From Bacteroidales bacterium (GTDB lineage: Bacteria; Bacteroidota; Bacteroidia; Bacteroidales; VadinHA17): a DNA stretch of 64,000 nt. Within the stretch, counting starts at the first letter, position 1. Every line of letters starts with the position of its first letter. Below the pieces are notes generated by a model. The model was given only the letters and a program-made list of their open reading frames with translations, was not told the DNA's origin and did not search any database. The stretch is taken from assembly GCA_029210565.1 (NCBI GenBank), contig JARGFQ010000018.1:1-64000 (forward strand), in the 5' to 3' direction. Positions 26,501-36,140 of the stretch are shown one piece after another. The position numbers and the translations under genes are program-made.

Positions 26501-26543
26501 CCCCAAACAGGATCACAACTCTGCCTCCCTACATCAGAAAACA

Positions 26544-27731
26544 TTACCAGCCCACCCGCAGGCGGTTTCTCTTCAGAATGCCCGCAAGCACCTCCCCGGG
26601 GTTCTCAAACCGGTTGGCAAGCATCATTGCCGCGATAATGTACGGTTTATATCCTGCCTCCCTGTAGGTCTCGATCCTGTAACGTTCGAACGCTTCGGCG
26701 CTGACCTCCCCGCACTCGCATGAGACACCGCTGATGTCAGCCGGAAGGCAGTGCATGTAAAGGGCCCCGCTGTTCTTCGTCAGCTTCAGTTTCTCATCAT
26801 TGAACTCCCAGTGCCTGAAGCTCGCATTCTTTGAAAGGCATACATTCTCCAGATCCTTCAGTCCTGTTCTGTCTCCATTTTTCAGCAGCTCCGTCCTCTG
26901 CTGCATGATATTGTAAGGCGCCCAGCTCTTGGGATAAACAATGTCAGCATCTCTCATCGCCTCCTCCATTGAGTGGCGGACACGGAGAGAACCGCCGGCA
27001 GCAGCAGCATTCTTTTCCGCCAAATCAACTATCTCAGGTATAAGGTTATACCCTTCAGGGTAAGCCAGCTCTATCTCCATCCCGAAGCGTGACATCAGTG
27101 CAATGATCCCCTGGGGCACCGACAGCGGCTTGCCGTAGCTCGGCGAGTAGGCCCAGCTCATCACCAGCTTCTTTCCCTTCAGGTTTTCCGGTGATCCGAA
27201 ATGATTGGCAAGATGCATAAGGTCAGCCATCGCCTGTGTCGGGTGATCCATGTCGCACTGCAGGTTGACGATGCCGGGTCTCACCGGCAGCACACCCTGT
27301 TCAAAACCCTCGTCGAGAGCGGCACCCACCTCGCGCATGTACCTGTTGCCCTCGCCCAGGAATATGTCATCGCGAATCCCTATGAAATCAGACATGAACG
27401 AGATCATGTTCGCCGTCTCACGGACAGTCTCACCGTGGGCTATCTGCGACTTCTCCTCGTCCAGGTCCTGCACCGCCAGCCCAAGCAGATTGGCCGCCGA
27501 GGCAAATGAAAATCGTGTGCGGGTCGATTTATCCCTGAAGTTCGAGATGGCCAGTCCCGAATCAAACAGTCTGGGCGAGATGTTCGCATACCTCATCTCC
27601 CTGAGCACTGCTGCAATATCCAGCACCATGTTAAGGTCTGTCAGGCTTTTTTCCCAGGTAAGCAGGAAATCCTTGCCGTAGAGTCCGGACTTTTTTCCGG
27701 CTATCTTATCTATCTTTTCGTACAGGCTCAT
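26544..27731 (-). CDS. ygeW: Knotted carbamoyltransferase YgeW
   Basis: This 395-residue protein matches the length of E. coli YgeW and belongs to the aspartate/ornithine transcarbamylase superfamily. The carbamoyl-phosphate loop is KSTRTRFSF (residues 68-76), followed by DMDHPTQAMAD with the HPTQ motif (163-166) and MHCLPADISG with HCLP (327-330). The amino-group substrate of the family is not settled; a diaminopropionate-type or other purine-derived amine is suggested by context. It lies 143 nt behind ygeY on the same strand, and this pair is divergent from the long xdh operon, so both arms of the cluster may be controlled from 29069-29129. Confidence 0.92.
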   Translation of the reverse strand: MSLYEKIDKIAGKKSGLYGKDFLLTWEKSLTDLNMVLDIAAVLREMRYANISPRLFDSGLAISNFRDKSTRTRFSFASAANLLGLAVQDLDEEKSQIAHGETVRETANMISFMSDFIGIRDDIFLGEGNRYMREVGAALDEGFEQGVLPVRPGIVNLQCDMDHPTQAMADLMHLANHFGSPENLKGKKLVMSWAYSPSYGKPLSVPQGIIALMSRFGMEIELAYPEGYNLIPEIVDLAEKNAAAAGGSLRVRHSMEEAMRDADIVYPKSWAPYNIMQQRTELLKNGDRTGLKDLENVCLSKNASFRHWEFNDEKLKLTKNSGALYMHCLPADISGVSCECGEVSAEAFERYRIETYREAGYKPYIIAAMMLANRFENPGEVLAGILKRNRLRVGW

Positions 27732-27874
27732 ATCACTGTTTTCAGTTTTTCATTAATTTTTTTCTCTCACCCCGGGTTAATAACGGACTGCAAACTCATA
27801 AGAAATGTGCCAGGCACCAGCAGCAGCGAGCATATCCATATCCTTCTCCAGCAGGTGCCGGCGAGGCGATAAGG

Positions 27875-29068
27875 TTATTCCTGTCCTGCAAACTCAAATG
27901 CAAATGCAGCATAGAATGCCGAGGCAGCTACCAGGTCACTTACCGGCACCTTCTCATCGGGAGCATGTGCCAGCACTTCGTTCCCCGGACCGAATCCTAT
28001 TGTCGGTATCCCGTATGTCCCGCAGGTCATGATGCCGTTCGTCGAGAAGGTCCACTTGTCCACCAACGGCTTCTTACCGAAGAGGCTCTCGTATACCCTG
28101 ATTCCGGTCTGCACCGACTCATGGTTTTCATCTGTCGTCCATGTCGGGTAGTAGCTCTCCATACCATACTCCAGCCCGGTGTAAGCTGTTTCGCGGTAGG
28201 ATACCAGCTTCACCTCCGCATTCATCTCTTTTATGATCTCCTCTATCTCAGCCACGGCGCTGTCGCGGGTATCTCCGGCTGTCAGTCTTCTGTCAAGGTG
28301 TATCCGGGCATAGTCGGGCACCGCGCAAAGCGAGGGGCCCTCTGTTTTGACCTCCGTCACCGTAATGCTTCCCCTGCCCAGAAAATCATCACCGGCAAGC
28401 CTCTCATTGAGTTTTTCTATCTCAAGAGCTGCCAGTGATGCCATATATATTGCATTGACGCCGCGCTCAGGGGCAGAGCCGTGTGATGAGACACCGTGAA
28501 AATGGACCTGCATCTCCATCCTGCCCCGCTGCCCCCTGTAAAGATTAAGATTAGTGGGCTCGGTGATGATTACCATCTCAGGCCTGATCTTATCCTCCTC
28601 GATGATATATTTCCAGCAAAGCCCGTCGCAGTCTTCCTCCATAACCGTCCCGGTAAAATAGATCGTTGCATCCCTGTCGAACCCCAGCTCCTTCAGTATG
28701 CGTCCTGCCGTCACAAAGGCAGCCGGTCCTCCCTTCTGGTCGACAGAGCCGCGACCATGAACATAACCGTCGCGTATCTCGCCACCCAGCGGTTCAAAAC
28801 TCCAGTTGCGGCCCAGGTCAACGGTATCCATATGCCCGTCGATGGCAAGTATCCTCTTTCCGTTGCCCATCCGGCCTATGACATTGCCCAGTCCGTCAAT
28901 GCGAACCTCGTCAAAGCCAGCCTCCTCCATCTGGCGTTTAAGTTCCATCTGAACCTCCCTCTCCCTGGTTGTCAACGATTGGATCCTGACAAGTTTGGAG
29001 AGATTATTGGCCGTATAATCACTGTAATCCTCCGAGAGTTCTCTGATTTTCTGACTGATGTTTTCCAT
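27875..29068 (-). CDS. ygeY: YgeY-family M20 hydrolase
   Basis: This 397-residue protein is an M20-type metallohydrolase of the YgeY branch, which is linked to selenium-dependent purine catabolism. The dimetal site is visible: His in AIDGHMDTVDLG, the bridging Asp in GRGSVDQKGGPAAF, the catalytic and ligand Glu pair in TGTVMEEDCDG, the ligand in ITEPTNLNLYRGQRG and a final His near VLAHAPDEKV. It would cleave an acylated or carbamoylated amine. A longer frame begins at 29305 inside the divergent gene, but the promoter box at 29093-29100 and family length (about 400 residues) fix the start at 29068. Confidence 0.92.
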   Translation of the reverse strand: MENISQKIRELSEDYSDYTANNLSKLVRIQSLTTREREVQMELKRQMEEAGFDEVRIDGLGNVIGRMGNGKRILAIDGHMDTVDLGRNWSFEPLGGEIRDGYVHGRGSVDQKGGPAAFVTAGRILKELGFDRDATIYFTGTVMEEDCDGLCWKYIIEEDKIRPEMVIITEPTNLNLYRGQRGRMEMQVHFHGVSSHGSAPERGVNAIYMASLAALEIEKLNERLAGDDFLGRGSITVTEVKTEGPSLCAVPDYARIHLDRRLTAGDTRDSAVAEIEEIIKEMNAEVKLVSYRETAYTGLEYGMESYYPTWTTDENHESVQTGIRVYESLFGKKPLVDKWTFSTNGIMTCGTYGIPTIGFGPGNEVLAHAPDEKVPVSDLVAASAFYAAFAFEFAGQE

Positions 29069-29092
29069 GTAGCGGGTATTTATGCGGGAAAT

Positions 29093-29100
29093 CAAAGGTA
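29093..29100 (-). promoter_or_regulatory. Bacteroidota -7 promoter box for ygeY-ygeW
   Basis: The minus strand reads TACCTTTG (TAnnTTTG), 24 nt before the ATG at 29068. It lies only 18 nt from the opposing box at 29119-29126. Confidence 0.6.
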
Positions 29101-29118
29101 AAATAAATCCCGATTGAA

Positions 29119-29126
29119 TATATTTG
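29119..29126 (+). promoter_or_regulatory. Bacteroidota -7 promoter box for the xdh operon
   Basis: TATATTTG (TAnnTTTG) ends 3 nt before the ATG at 29130, so transcription would begin about at the start codon and the message would be leaderless or nearly so. It overlaps the alternative TTG at 29124, which is thereby excluded. Confidence 0.55.
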
Positions 29127-29129
29127 TGT

Positions 29130-30530
29130 ATGGTAACATTCATCCTCAATGATGAGACGATCAGCACCGGCAAGCCGTCCGGCTCTTCTCTGCTCGACTT
29201 CATAAGGTATGACATGGGCCTTACCGGCACCAAGACAGGATGCCGTGAAGGCGACTGCGGGGCGTGCACTGTTATTGTCGGCACGGCCGACGGCGACAGG
29301 GTCACTTACAGCAGTGCCGTATCCTGCCTGATGCCTCTTGTCAACGCCCACGGCAGGCACATTGTCACAGTGGAAGGCATTAACGCCGGAAAGTTATCCG
29401 CCGTGCAGCGGGCAATTGTCGACCACAGTGCTACGCAGTGCGGTTTCTGCACCCCCGGGATAGTGATGTCGCTGACGGCCGAGAGCCTCGCAGCCAGAAA
29501 GACGACCCCTGAGACTGCCATTGCCTCTGTCAGCGGAAACATCTGCCGCTGCACCGGCTACAAGTCGGTGGAGAGGGCTACGGAGACCATAGCTTCGGCC
29601 CTTGCCGACAAGGATTTATCAGATCCTGTCAGGTGGCTGGTGGACAGGGGTGAGCTGCCCGCATATTTCCTCTCCATAGCTGAGAGACTCTCCATGATCT
29701 CTCCCCTGCCCCCGGAGCCGGCAGGAGTGCGGGGCATCGGTGGCGGCACCGACCTGATGGTGCAGAAGGCAGACCTTCTGGCAGAATCGGACAGTGTAAC
29801 CTATATTGAAAAAAATGAGCTCAAAGGAATCAGAGCTGACAACGGCAGGTGTATTATCGGTGCAGCGGTAACAACAAGTGAGCTGGGACATTCAGAGATG
29901 TTAAAGAAACAGTTGCCGGACCTCTCATCCTATATCCAGCTCATCGCCTCCGAGCCGGTCAGAAACATGGCCACCGTCGGGGGCAATATCGTCAACGCCT
30001 CTCCCATAGGTGACATATCAGTTATCCTCCTGGCTCTCAATGCCGATGTGATACTCACTGACGCCCGCCAGGAGAGAACGGTGCCTCTGAAGGATCTCTT
30101 CCTCGCCTACAAGAAGCTTGACATGAGGGAGGGTGAATATATACGACACATATCCTTCATATGCAGCGATGATCCTCCTCTCTTCAGCTTTGAGAAGGTA
30201 AGCCGACGCACCCACCTTGACATAGCCAGCGTGAACAGTGCGATATCTCTCCGGATGAAAGGTGACACCATCGGTGAATGCCACCTCACCGCCGGCGGGG
30301 TGAGTCCTGTTCCCCTCTGTCTTAAGAAGACCGCTTTGTTTCTGACCGGCCGTACGGTTAGTTCAGAGACCCTGATGCAGGCCAATGAGGTCATTCAGGA
30401 AGAGATCTCGCCTATAAGCGATGTCAGGGGCAGTGAGGAGTACAAGAGGCTGCTGCTGCGCCAGCTGTTTTTTGCCCATTTCCTGAAGCTCTTTCCGGGA
30501 AGGCTGAATCTGAAGATTGACGAGCTATGA
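29130..30530 (+). CDS. Xanthine dehydrogenase small subunit (2Fe-2S and FAD)
   Basis: This 466-residue subunit passes electrons from a molybdenum site to NAD or another acceptor. The N-terminal ferredoxin part has Cys38, Cys43 and Cys46 in GCREGDCGACTV and Cys66. The second Fe-S domain has Cys104 and Cys107 in CGFCTPG and Cys139 and Cys141 in CRCTGY. The FAD domain follows from about residue 190 with GIGGGTDLMVQK and NMATVGGNIVNASPIGD. This is the XdhA-type fusion, not separate YgfM and FeS subunits. It overlaps the molybdenum subunit gene by 4 nt (ATGA), so they form one enzyme. It opens the + strand operon that runs to ssnA. Confidence 0.92.
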   Translation: MVTFILNDETISTGKPSGSSLLDFIRYDMGLTGTKTGCREGDCGACTVIVGTADGDRVTYSSAVSCLMPLVNAHGRHIVTVEGINAGKLSAVQRAIVDHSATQCGFCTPGIVMSLTAESLAARKTTPETAIASVSGNICRCTGYKSVERATETIASALADKDLSDPVRWLVDRGELPAYFLSIAERLSMISPLPPEPAGVRGIGGGTDLMVQKADLLAESDSVTYIEKNELKGIRADNGRCIIGAAVTTSELGHSEMLKKQLPDLSSYIQLIASEPVRNMATVGGNIVNASPIGDISVILLALNADVILTDARQERTVPLKDLFLAYKKLDMREGEYIRHISFICSDDPPLFSFEKVSRRTHLDIASVNSAISLRMKGDTIGECHLTAGGVSPVPLCLKKTALFLTGRTVSSETLMQANEVIQEEISPISDVRGSEEYKRLLLRQLFFAHFLKLFPGRLNLKIDEL

Positions 30531-32788
30531 ACAACCCGGATATAATAAGCCACACCACAGGCAGGTCGCAGTATCTTGATGACATACCGGTGCTGAAGAA
30601 CACCCTTTATGGTGTAATCTTCGGTTCGCCCTCCACCCACGGGAAGATAACTGACCTGGATCTGTCAGCTGCTCTCGTCGTGCCGGGAGTACGCCGCATC
30701 TTCACCCATGAAGACATCCCCGGCAAGAATGACATAGGTGGTATCATTCCTGACGAGACTCTGTTTGCCGTTGATGAGGTACATTACCGCGGTCAGCCCG
30801 TGGCGCTTGTAGTGGCTGACACAGAACAGGCTGCCCGGAAGGCGGTGAAGCTGATAAAAATGGCGGTCAGTGAACTGGAACCCGTCACCGATCCCCGGCA
30901 GGCTGCCGCAAAAGGTCATTTCCTCATTCCCTCGCGCACCTTCCGTATGGGCGACGTGGCAGCTGCATGGGATGCATGTGAACATATCTTCGAAGGAAGG
31001 GCCGACACCGGCGGCCAGGAGCATCTCTACCTGGAGACCCAGGGAGCATATTCCTATCCTTCAGACAACGGATGCATCAGGATACACTCCTCCACACAGG
31101 GTCCGACGCTGGTGCAGAAGGTCGCCGCCAGGGTGCTGGCGCTGCCCATGAACCGGGTAGAGGTAGATGTGGCACGGTTGGGCGGGGCCTTCGGAGGCAA
31201 GGAGGACCAGGCCACCTTCGTGGCGGTGATGTCAGCCCTTGCCGCCTCGCTGATGGAGAGGCCGGTGAAGATTACCCTCAGCCGCAGCGACGACATACGC
31301 ATGACGGGCAAACGTCATCCCTACAGTGCCGACTACCGGATAGGCCTCACCGGCGACTACCGCATTGTGGCCTACCAGCTGGTGATGTACCAGAACGGAG
31401 GCGCTGCTGCCGACCTCTCTTCTGCCATCATGGAGCGGACACTATTCCACTCCACCAACGCCTATTTTATTCCCAATACAGAGGTCGCCGTTCACAGCTG
31501 CCGCACCAACCTGCCCCCCAACACCGCTTTCCGGGGCTTCGGGGCGCCGCAGGGGATGTTCATGATTGAGGCGGCTATCGCCAGGGCAGCCAGTGAGCTG
31601 AAGATACCTGCCCGCGTAATACAGCAGGCCAACTTCCTGAAGGATAATGACATGTTCCAGTACGGGCAGGTGGCCATGGACGTAAACATCGGAAAGTGTT
31701 TCACCGCTCTCAACAAAGAGTTTGAGATCGATAAAATCGAAAAGGAGATCGCAGAGTTCAACAGCCGCAGGACCATCTACCGGAAGGGGATGGCCCTGAT
31801 GCCGGTCTGCTTCGGCATCTCATTTACCAACACATCGATGAACCATGCCAGGGCGCTGGTGCACATCTACCAGGACGGCAGCATAGGTATCAGCACCGGT
31901 GCCGTGGAGATGGGGCAGGGTGTGAATGCCAGGCTGGCCCGGGTAGCAACGGGGGCCTTCTCCGTCGCCCCTGAAAGGATCAGGATCGAGACCACAAACA
32001 CCACGCGCGTAGCCAACACCTCACCCACTGCTGCCAGCACCGGCGCCGACCTGAACGGCAACGCCATGCTGATAGCAGCGGACAGACTGACAGGCAGGCT
32101 GAAGGATATGGCATCACAACTGCTTAACTGTGCCCCCCGGGAGGTGTCATTGCAGGAAGAGAGGGTGCTCGTCAACGGAGAGCAGACAGAACTGACATGG
32201 GAGAAGCTTGTACGTGAGGCATTCCTGATGAGAGTGGCACTGTCGGAGATAGGCCATTATGCCACCCCGGTCATCTATTTCGACAAGACAAGGGAGAAGG
32301 GACATCCCTTCATCTATCACGTATACGGGACAGCAGTGATCACGGTGCTGCTCGACTGTCTCAGGGGCAGGTACAGCATCGAGAAGGTGCTGCTGGTGCA
32401 TGACTTCGGCAACAGTCACAATCCGGACATAGACATGGGCCAGGTAGAAGGAGGCATAGTGCAGGGTATCGGTTGGATGACGATGGAGGAGGTGGCCTTC
32501 AGCAAGGATGGCAGGATGCTTACCGACAGCCTCTCGACCTATAAGGTGCCGGATATATACTCCGCTCCCGCAGTGCTGGAATGCCGGGCGCTGGGGACGG
32601 AAGGACCAAAGTTTGCGCTGATGAAGTCGAAAGCCATTGGCGAGCCTCCCTTCATGTACGGCATCGGAGCCTTCTTCGCACTGCAGAATGCCATCAAGGC
32701 ATTCAATCCTGCCTGGACGCCCGATTTTGATGCGCCGCTGACACCTGAGAAGGTGCTGATGAGACTCTACGACAGAAATAATCAATGA
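30527..32788 (+). CDS. Xanthine dehydrogenase molybdopterin-binding subunit
   Basis: This 753-residue protein is the large subunit of a molybdenum hydroxylase. Family motifs are HTTGRSQYLDDI at the start, GGQEHLYLETQGAY, GGAFGGKEDQATFV, LPPNTAFRGFGAPQG with the substrate-site Arg, SIGISTGAVEMGQGVNAR and KAIGEPPFMYGIGAFF with the catalytic Glu. With the 29130 subunit it forms an XdhAB-type heterodimer that would hydroxylate hypoxanthine or xanthine, or run in reverse on urate under reducing conditions; direction is inferred. It overlaps both neighbours by 4 nt, showing tight translational coupling with the small subunit and YgfK. Confidence 0.92.
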   Translation: MNNPDIISHTTGRSQYLDDIPVLKNTLYGVIFGSPSTHGKITDLDLSAALVVPGVRRIFTHEDIPGKNDIGGIIPDETLFAVDEVHYRGQPVALVVADTEQAARKAVKLIKMAVSELEPVTDPRQAAAKGHFLIPSRTFRMGDVAAAWDACEHIFEGRADTGGQEHLYLETQGAYSYPSDNGCIRIHSSTQGPTLVQKVAARVLALPMNRVEVDVARLGGAFGGKEDQATFVAVMSALAASLMERPVKITLSRSDDIRMTGKRHPYSADYRIGLTGDYRIVAYQLVMYQNGGAAADLSSAIMERTLFHSTNAYFIPNTEVAVHSCRTNLPPNTAFRGFGAPQGMFMIEAAIARAASELKIPARVIQQANFLKDNDMFQYGQVAMDVNIGKCFTALNKEFEIDKIEKEIAEFNSRRTIYRKGMALMPVCFGISFTNTSMNHARALVHIYQDGSIGISTGAVEMGQGVNARLARVATGAFSVAPERIRIETTNTTRVANTSPTAASTGADLNGNAMLIAADRLTGRLKDMASQLLNCAPREVSLQEERVLVNGEQTELTWEKLVREAFLMRVALSEIGHYATPVIYFDKTREKGHPFIYHVYGTAVITVLLDCLRGRYSIEKVLLVHDFGNSHNPDIDMGQVEGGIVQGIGWMTMEEVAFSKDGRMLTDSLSTYKVPDIYSAPAVLECRALGTEGPKFALMKSKAIGEPPFMYGIGAFFALQNAIKAFNPAWTPDFDAPLTPEKVLMRLYDRNNQ

Positions 32789-35700
32789 CGATACCAGGCA
32801 GATTTCACCCACTACCCCTGAAGCAGCTTCTCGGGCTCATTCTTGACGAACTCAGCAGAAAGGGTTCAATCTTCGGCATCCCGCAGGAGCTCTTCTTCAT
32901 CCCCTCAGAGCACGGCACTCTCGGAACCGAGATATTCGGTCGCCATATCCACAATCCCGCAGGCGTCGCTGCAGGCCCGCACACCCAGATGGCGCAGAAC
33001 ATCGTCGCCGCATGGCTTATGGGAGCAAGGTATATCGAGCTGAAGACCATTCAGACGCTTGATGAGATCGAGGTCTCCAAACCCTGCATCGACATGCAGG
33101 ATGAAGGCTATAACTGTGAATGGTCACAGGAGCTGACGGTCAGGGAGAGTTTTAATGAGTACCTCCATGCCTGGATAATAATTCATATACTCAACCGGAA
33201 GCTGGAATGGGGCGATGACCCCGGCACAATCTTCAACATGAGTGTGGGGTACGACCTGAAGGGCATCATGAGTGAGAATGTGCAGTGGTTCCTTGATATG
33301 ATGACAGAGTGCGGCAATGAGATCCATGTCATGATCATGGATATAGAGGAGATTTGTCCTGAGGCTGTTGATACAGTCATCCCGTCACGCATATCTGACA
33401 GCATCACCCTCTCAACCATGCACGGCTGTCCTCCTTATGAGATTGAATCTATAGCCCGCTACCTGCTCTCGGAGAGGAAGCTCCACACTTTCGTCAAGTT
33501 AAACCCCACCCTCCTCGGTCCTGAAGAGCTGCGCGGCATCCTGAATGACAGGCTCCGCTTCGGAACCATAGTGCCCGATGAAGCTTTTGAGCACGACCTC
33601 AAATACCCTGACGCACTGAGGATAATACGGTCTCTCCGTGAGACTGCCGAGAACCACTGGCTGCAGTTCGGTCTCAAACTGACCAACACCCTGGAGTCGG
33701 TCAACAACAAAAAGGTATTCGGGAGCGATGTGACGATGATGTACATGAGCGGCCGCGCCTTGCACCCTCTCTCCTTGGCGCTGGCACGCAGGCTGCAGGA
33801 GGAGTTCAACGGTGACCTGCTGCTCTCCTTCTCCGCCGGTGCTGATGCGTTCAACATAGCCCCGCTGGTCTCCTGCGGCTTCCGTACGGTTACCGTCTGC
33901 AGCGACCTGCTCAGGCCGGGTGGATACATGAGGCTGAACCAGTATTTCAGGGAGCTGGAGACAGCACTGCGGGCAAAGAAGGCCGGGGATATTACCGAAT
34001 TCATCAGAAAATCTTCAGGCGTGAGAGACAAAAATGCAGCAGCGCTGACTAACCTCAAAGCCTACAGCGAGGCGGTGCTCTCCGATGCCCGATACCACCG
34101 TGAGTATATAAAGCCTCCCGATATCAAGTCGGACCGCGACCTGAATCTGTTCGACTGCATCAGTGCACCCTGCCGTGATGCCTGCGCCACATCGCAGGAT
34201 ATCCCTGATTATCTGTGGCACACGTCACGGGAGCATTTCGACAGGGCGTTTGAGGTGATTTTGCGTACCAACCCCTTCCCCTCAGTTACCGGAATGGTGT
34301 GCGATCATCTGTGCCAGGGCAAGTGTACCAGGATCAACTATGACGATCCGCTGCAGATAAGGGAGGTGAAGCGTTTCATCTCCTCTCAGGATGAGGTGGA
34401 GCTTAAACCTGCCCCTGCCAGCGGTCTGAGTGCAGCCGTTATCGGAGCGGGACCTGCCGGTCTTTCATGTGCTTATTTCCTGAAAATGGCAGGCTTTGAC
34501 GTTGACGTCTTTGAAGCCAGATCCAGGGCCGGAGGCATGGTCCAGTATGCCATCCCGGGATTCAGGCTCACCGATGAGGCGGTGGAAAGAGACATTGACC
34601 GCATCACAGGGCTGGGTGTGAAGATACACTACGATACCCCTGTCGGCAGGGAGACGTTTGAAACCCTGAGACGCGACTTCCCATACATCTTCGCTGCCCC
34701 GGGGGCACAGCTTGCCGCGCCGTTGAAGATAGAGGGCGCCGATGCTGAGGGCGTCACCGACCCTCTGGAGTTTCTCTTCAGGACACGCCGGGGTGAGGAT
34801 ACCTTCACAGGCAAAAACATTGTCATCATCGGTGGCGGCAACACGGCCATGGATGCCGCACGCACCGCCCACCGGATAGCAGGCAGGGAGGGCAGCGTGA
34901 CGGTGGTCTACCGGCGCACCGTAAACGAGATGCCGTCCGACCAGGGAGAGATACGGGAGGTGATGAAGGAGGGAATCACCCTCATTGAGCTTGCCGCCCC
35001 TGAAAAGATAGTCACCGACAAGGGCAGGGTGACGGGACTGCTCTGCAGCCGCATGGAGCTGAAAGGCAATGACCACAGCGGGAGGCCCTCCCCGGTAAAG
35101 ATCGCCGGCAGTGAGTTCATGATTCCTTGCGATACTGTTATTCCGGCCATCGGCCAGCTGACTGACATCGGTTTCGCGGGTGACTCCGGACTGGCAGTGG
35201 CAGACAGGTCCTGCAGAACAGCCATCAAAGGTGTCTATACCGGCGGTGACGCCATGCGCGGTGCCTCTACAGCCATCAATGCCATAGGTGACGGCAGGAA
35301 AGCGGCAGAACAGATTATGCACGACGCCGGTATTGAGTTTACCATTCCGAAACCGGACTCCGCCAGGAATCACTCTGCCAGAGAACTTATAATAAAAAGA
35401 GCCACAAGAATCCGTGCAAAACCAGCGGCTGAAGCCACCGCTGAGCAGAGGCTTACCTTCGCTCTTTTAACCGAAGCCCCGGACAGGGAGGCCATGGTGA
35501 GTGAAGCCTCACGCTGTCTCTGGTGTGATGAGATGTGCAGCATATGCACCACCGTCTGCCCCAACATGGCAAACAGATGTTACACCGTCACACCTGTCAG
35601 CATGAAGCTTCAGAAGGCTCTCCTGTCAGAAGACGGTACCATCCGCTTTGAGGATGACACTGCCTTCTCCGTCACGCAGAAATACCAGATACTTAATATC

Positions 35701-36069
35701 GCCAACTTCTGCAACGAATGCGGCAACTGCACCACCTTCTGTCCTACCGCCGGGGCTCCGTTCCGCGACAAGCCCAGGTTCTACCTGACAACCGCCTCGT
35801 TCAACGCTGCGGAAGAGGGTTATTTCCTGTCACTCCTGAAGGACAGGAAGAATTTGATATACAAGCACAAGGGGAGCTTTTCCACTCTTACTGAGATGCC
35901 AGGGGTCTATATCTACGAAACCGACTTCGTCAGGGCAACCTTTGACCGGGAGACCTTCAGGCTGAAGGAGGCGAAGTTCCTCACCCCCTGTGTCAGAGAG
36001 GCGAGGTTTGTCAGGGCCGCGGAGATGGCACTGTTGATAGAAGGTGCAGAAAGCCTCCTCAACCCATGA
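32785..36069 (+). CDS. ygfK: YgfK-like flavin/Fe-S oxidoreductase
   Basis: This 1094-residue cytoplasmic protein has the YgfK layout. Residues 1 to about 420 form a dihydroorotate-dehydrogenase-like barrel (GRHIHNPAGVAAGPHTQMA, MHGCPPYEIE). A GltD-like Fe-S segment follows (CRDACATSQDIPDYLW, CDHLCQGKCTRI), then FAD (VIGAGPAGLSCAYF, about 551) and NAD(P) (IIGGGNTAMDAART, about 680) sites. The C-terminus carries two clusters (CLWCDEMCSICTTVCPN near 910, CNECGNCTTFCP near 975). The family is often labelled putative selenate reductase, but in purine clusters it is thought to move electrons between NAD(P)H and the molybdenum hydroxylases or to reduce a ring intermediate. Its start overlaps the xdh large-subunit stop by 4 nt. 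Confidence 0.92.
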   Translation: MTIPGRFHPLPLKQLLGLILDELSRKGSIFGIPQELFFIPSEHGTLGTEIFGRHIHNPAGVAAGPHTQMAQNIVAAWLMGARYIELKTIQTLDEIEVSKPCIDMQDEGYNCEWSQELTVRESFNEYLHAWIIIHILNRKLEWGDDPGTIFNMSVGYDLKGIMSENVQWFLDMMTECGNEIHVMIMDIEEICPEAVDTVIPSRISDSITLSTMHGCPPYEIESIARYLLSERKLHTFVKLNPTLLGPEELRGILNDRLRFGTIVPDEAFEHDLKYPDALRIIRSLRETAENHWLQFGLKLTNTLESVNNKKVFGSDVTMMYMSGRALHPLSLALARRLQEEFNGDLLLSFSAGADAFNIAPLVSCGFRTVTVCSDLLRPGGYMRLNQYFRELETALRAKKAGDITEFIRKSSGVRDKNAAALTNLKAYSEAVLSDARYHREYIKPPDIKSDRDLNLFDCISAPCRDACATSQDIPDYLWHTSREHFDRAFEVILRTNPFPSVTGMVCDHLCQGKCTRINYDDPLQIREVKRFISSQDEVELKPAPASGLSAAVIGAGPAGLSCAYFLKMAGFDVDVFEARSRAGGMVQYAIPGFRLTDEAVERDIDRITGLGVKIHYDTPVGRETFETLRRDFPYIFAAPGAQLAAPLKIEGADAEGVTDPLEFLFRTRRGEDTFTGKNIVIIGGGNTAMDAARTAHRIAGREGSVTVVYRRTVNEMPSDQGEIREVMKEGITLIELAAPEKIVTDKGRVTGLLCSRMELKGNDHSGRPSPVKIAGSEFMIPCDTVIPAIGQLTDIGFAGDSGLAVADRSCRTAIKGVYTGGDAMRGASTAINAIGDGRKAAEQIMHDAGIEFTIPKPDSARNHSARELIIKRATRIRAKPAAEATAEQRLTFALLTEAPDREAMVSEASRCLWCDEMCSICTTVCPNMANRCYTVTPVSMKLQKALLSEDGTIRFEDDTAFSVTQKYQILNIANFCNECGNCTTFCPTAGAPFRDKPRFYLTTASFNAAEEGYFLSLLKDRKNLIYKHKGSFSTLTEMPGVYIYETDFVRATFDRETFRLKEAKFLTPCVREARFVRAAEMALLIEGAESLLNP

Positions 36070-36140
36070 CAGATCAGAGTATTTAATTGACGGCATATTG
36101 CTATCTTGCATTGCACATTTGACCTAAAGCCAATGATAAT

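Noticed and set aside
26412..26723. 103-residue frame between hyuA and ygeW
   Set aside because: Most of it is antisense to the ygeW 3' end and it has no start context or motif.
34465..35373. 302-residue minus-strand open frame inside ygfK
   Set aside because: It lies opposite the FAD and NAD(P) binding motifs of YgfK and shows no family features.
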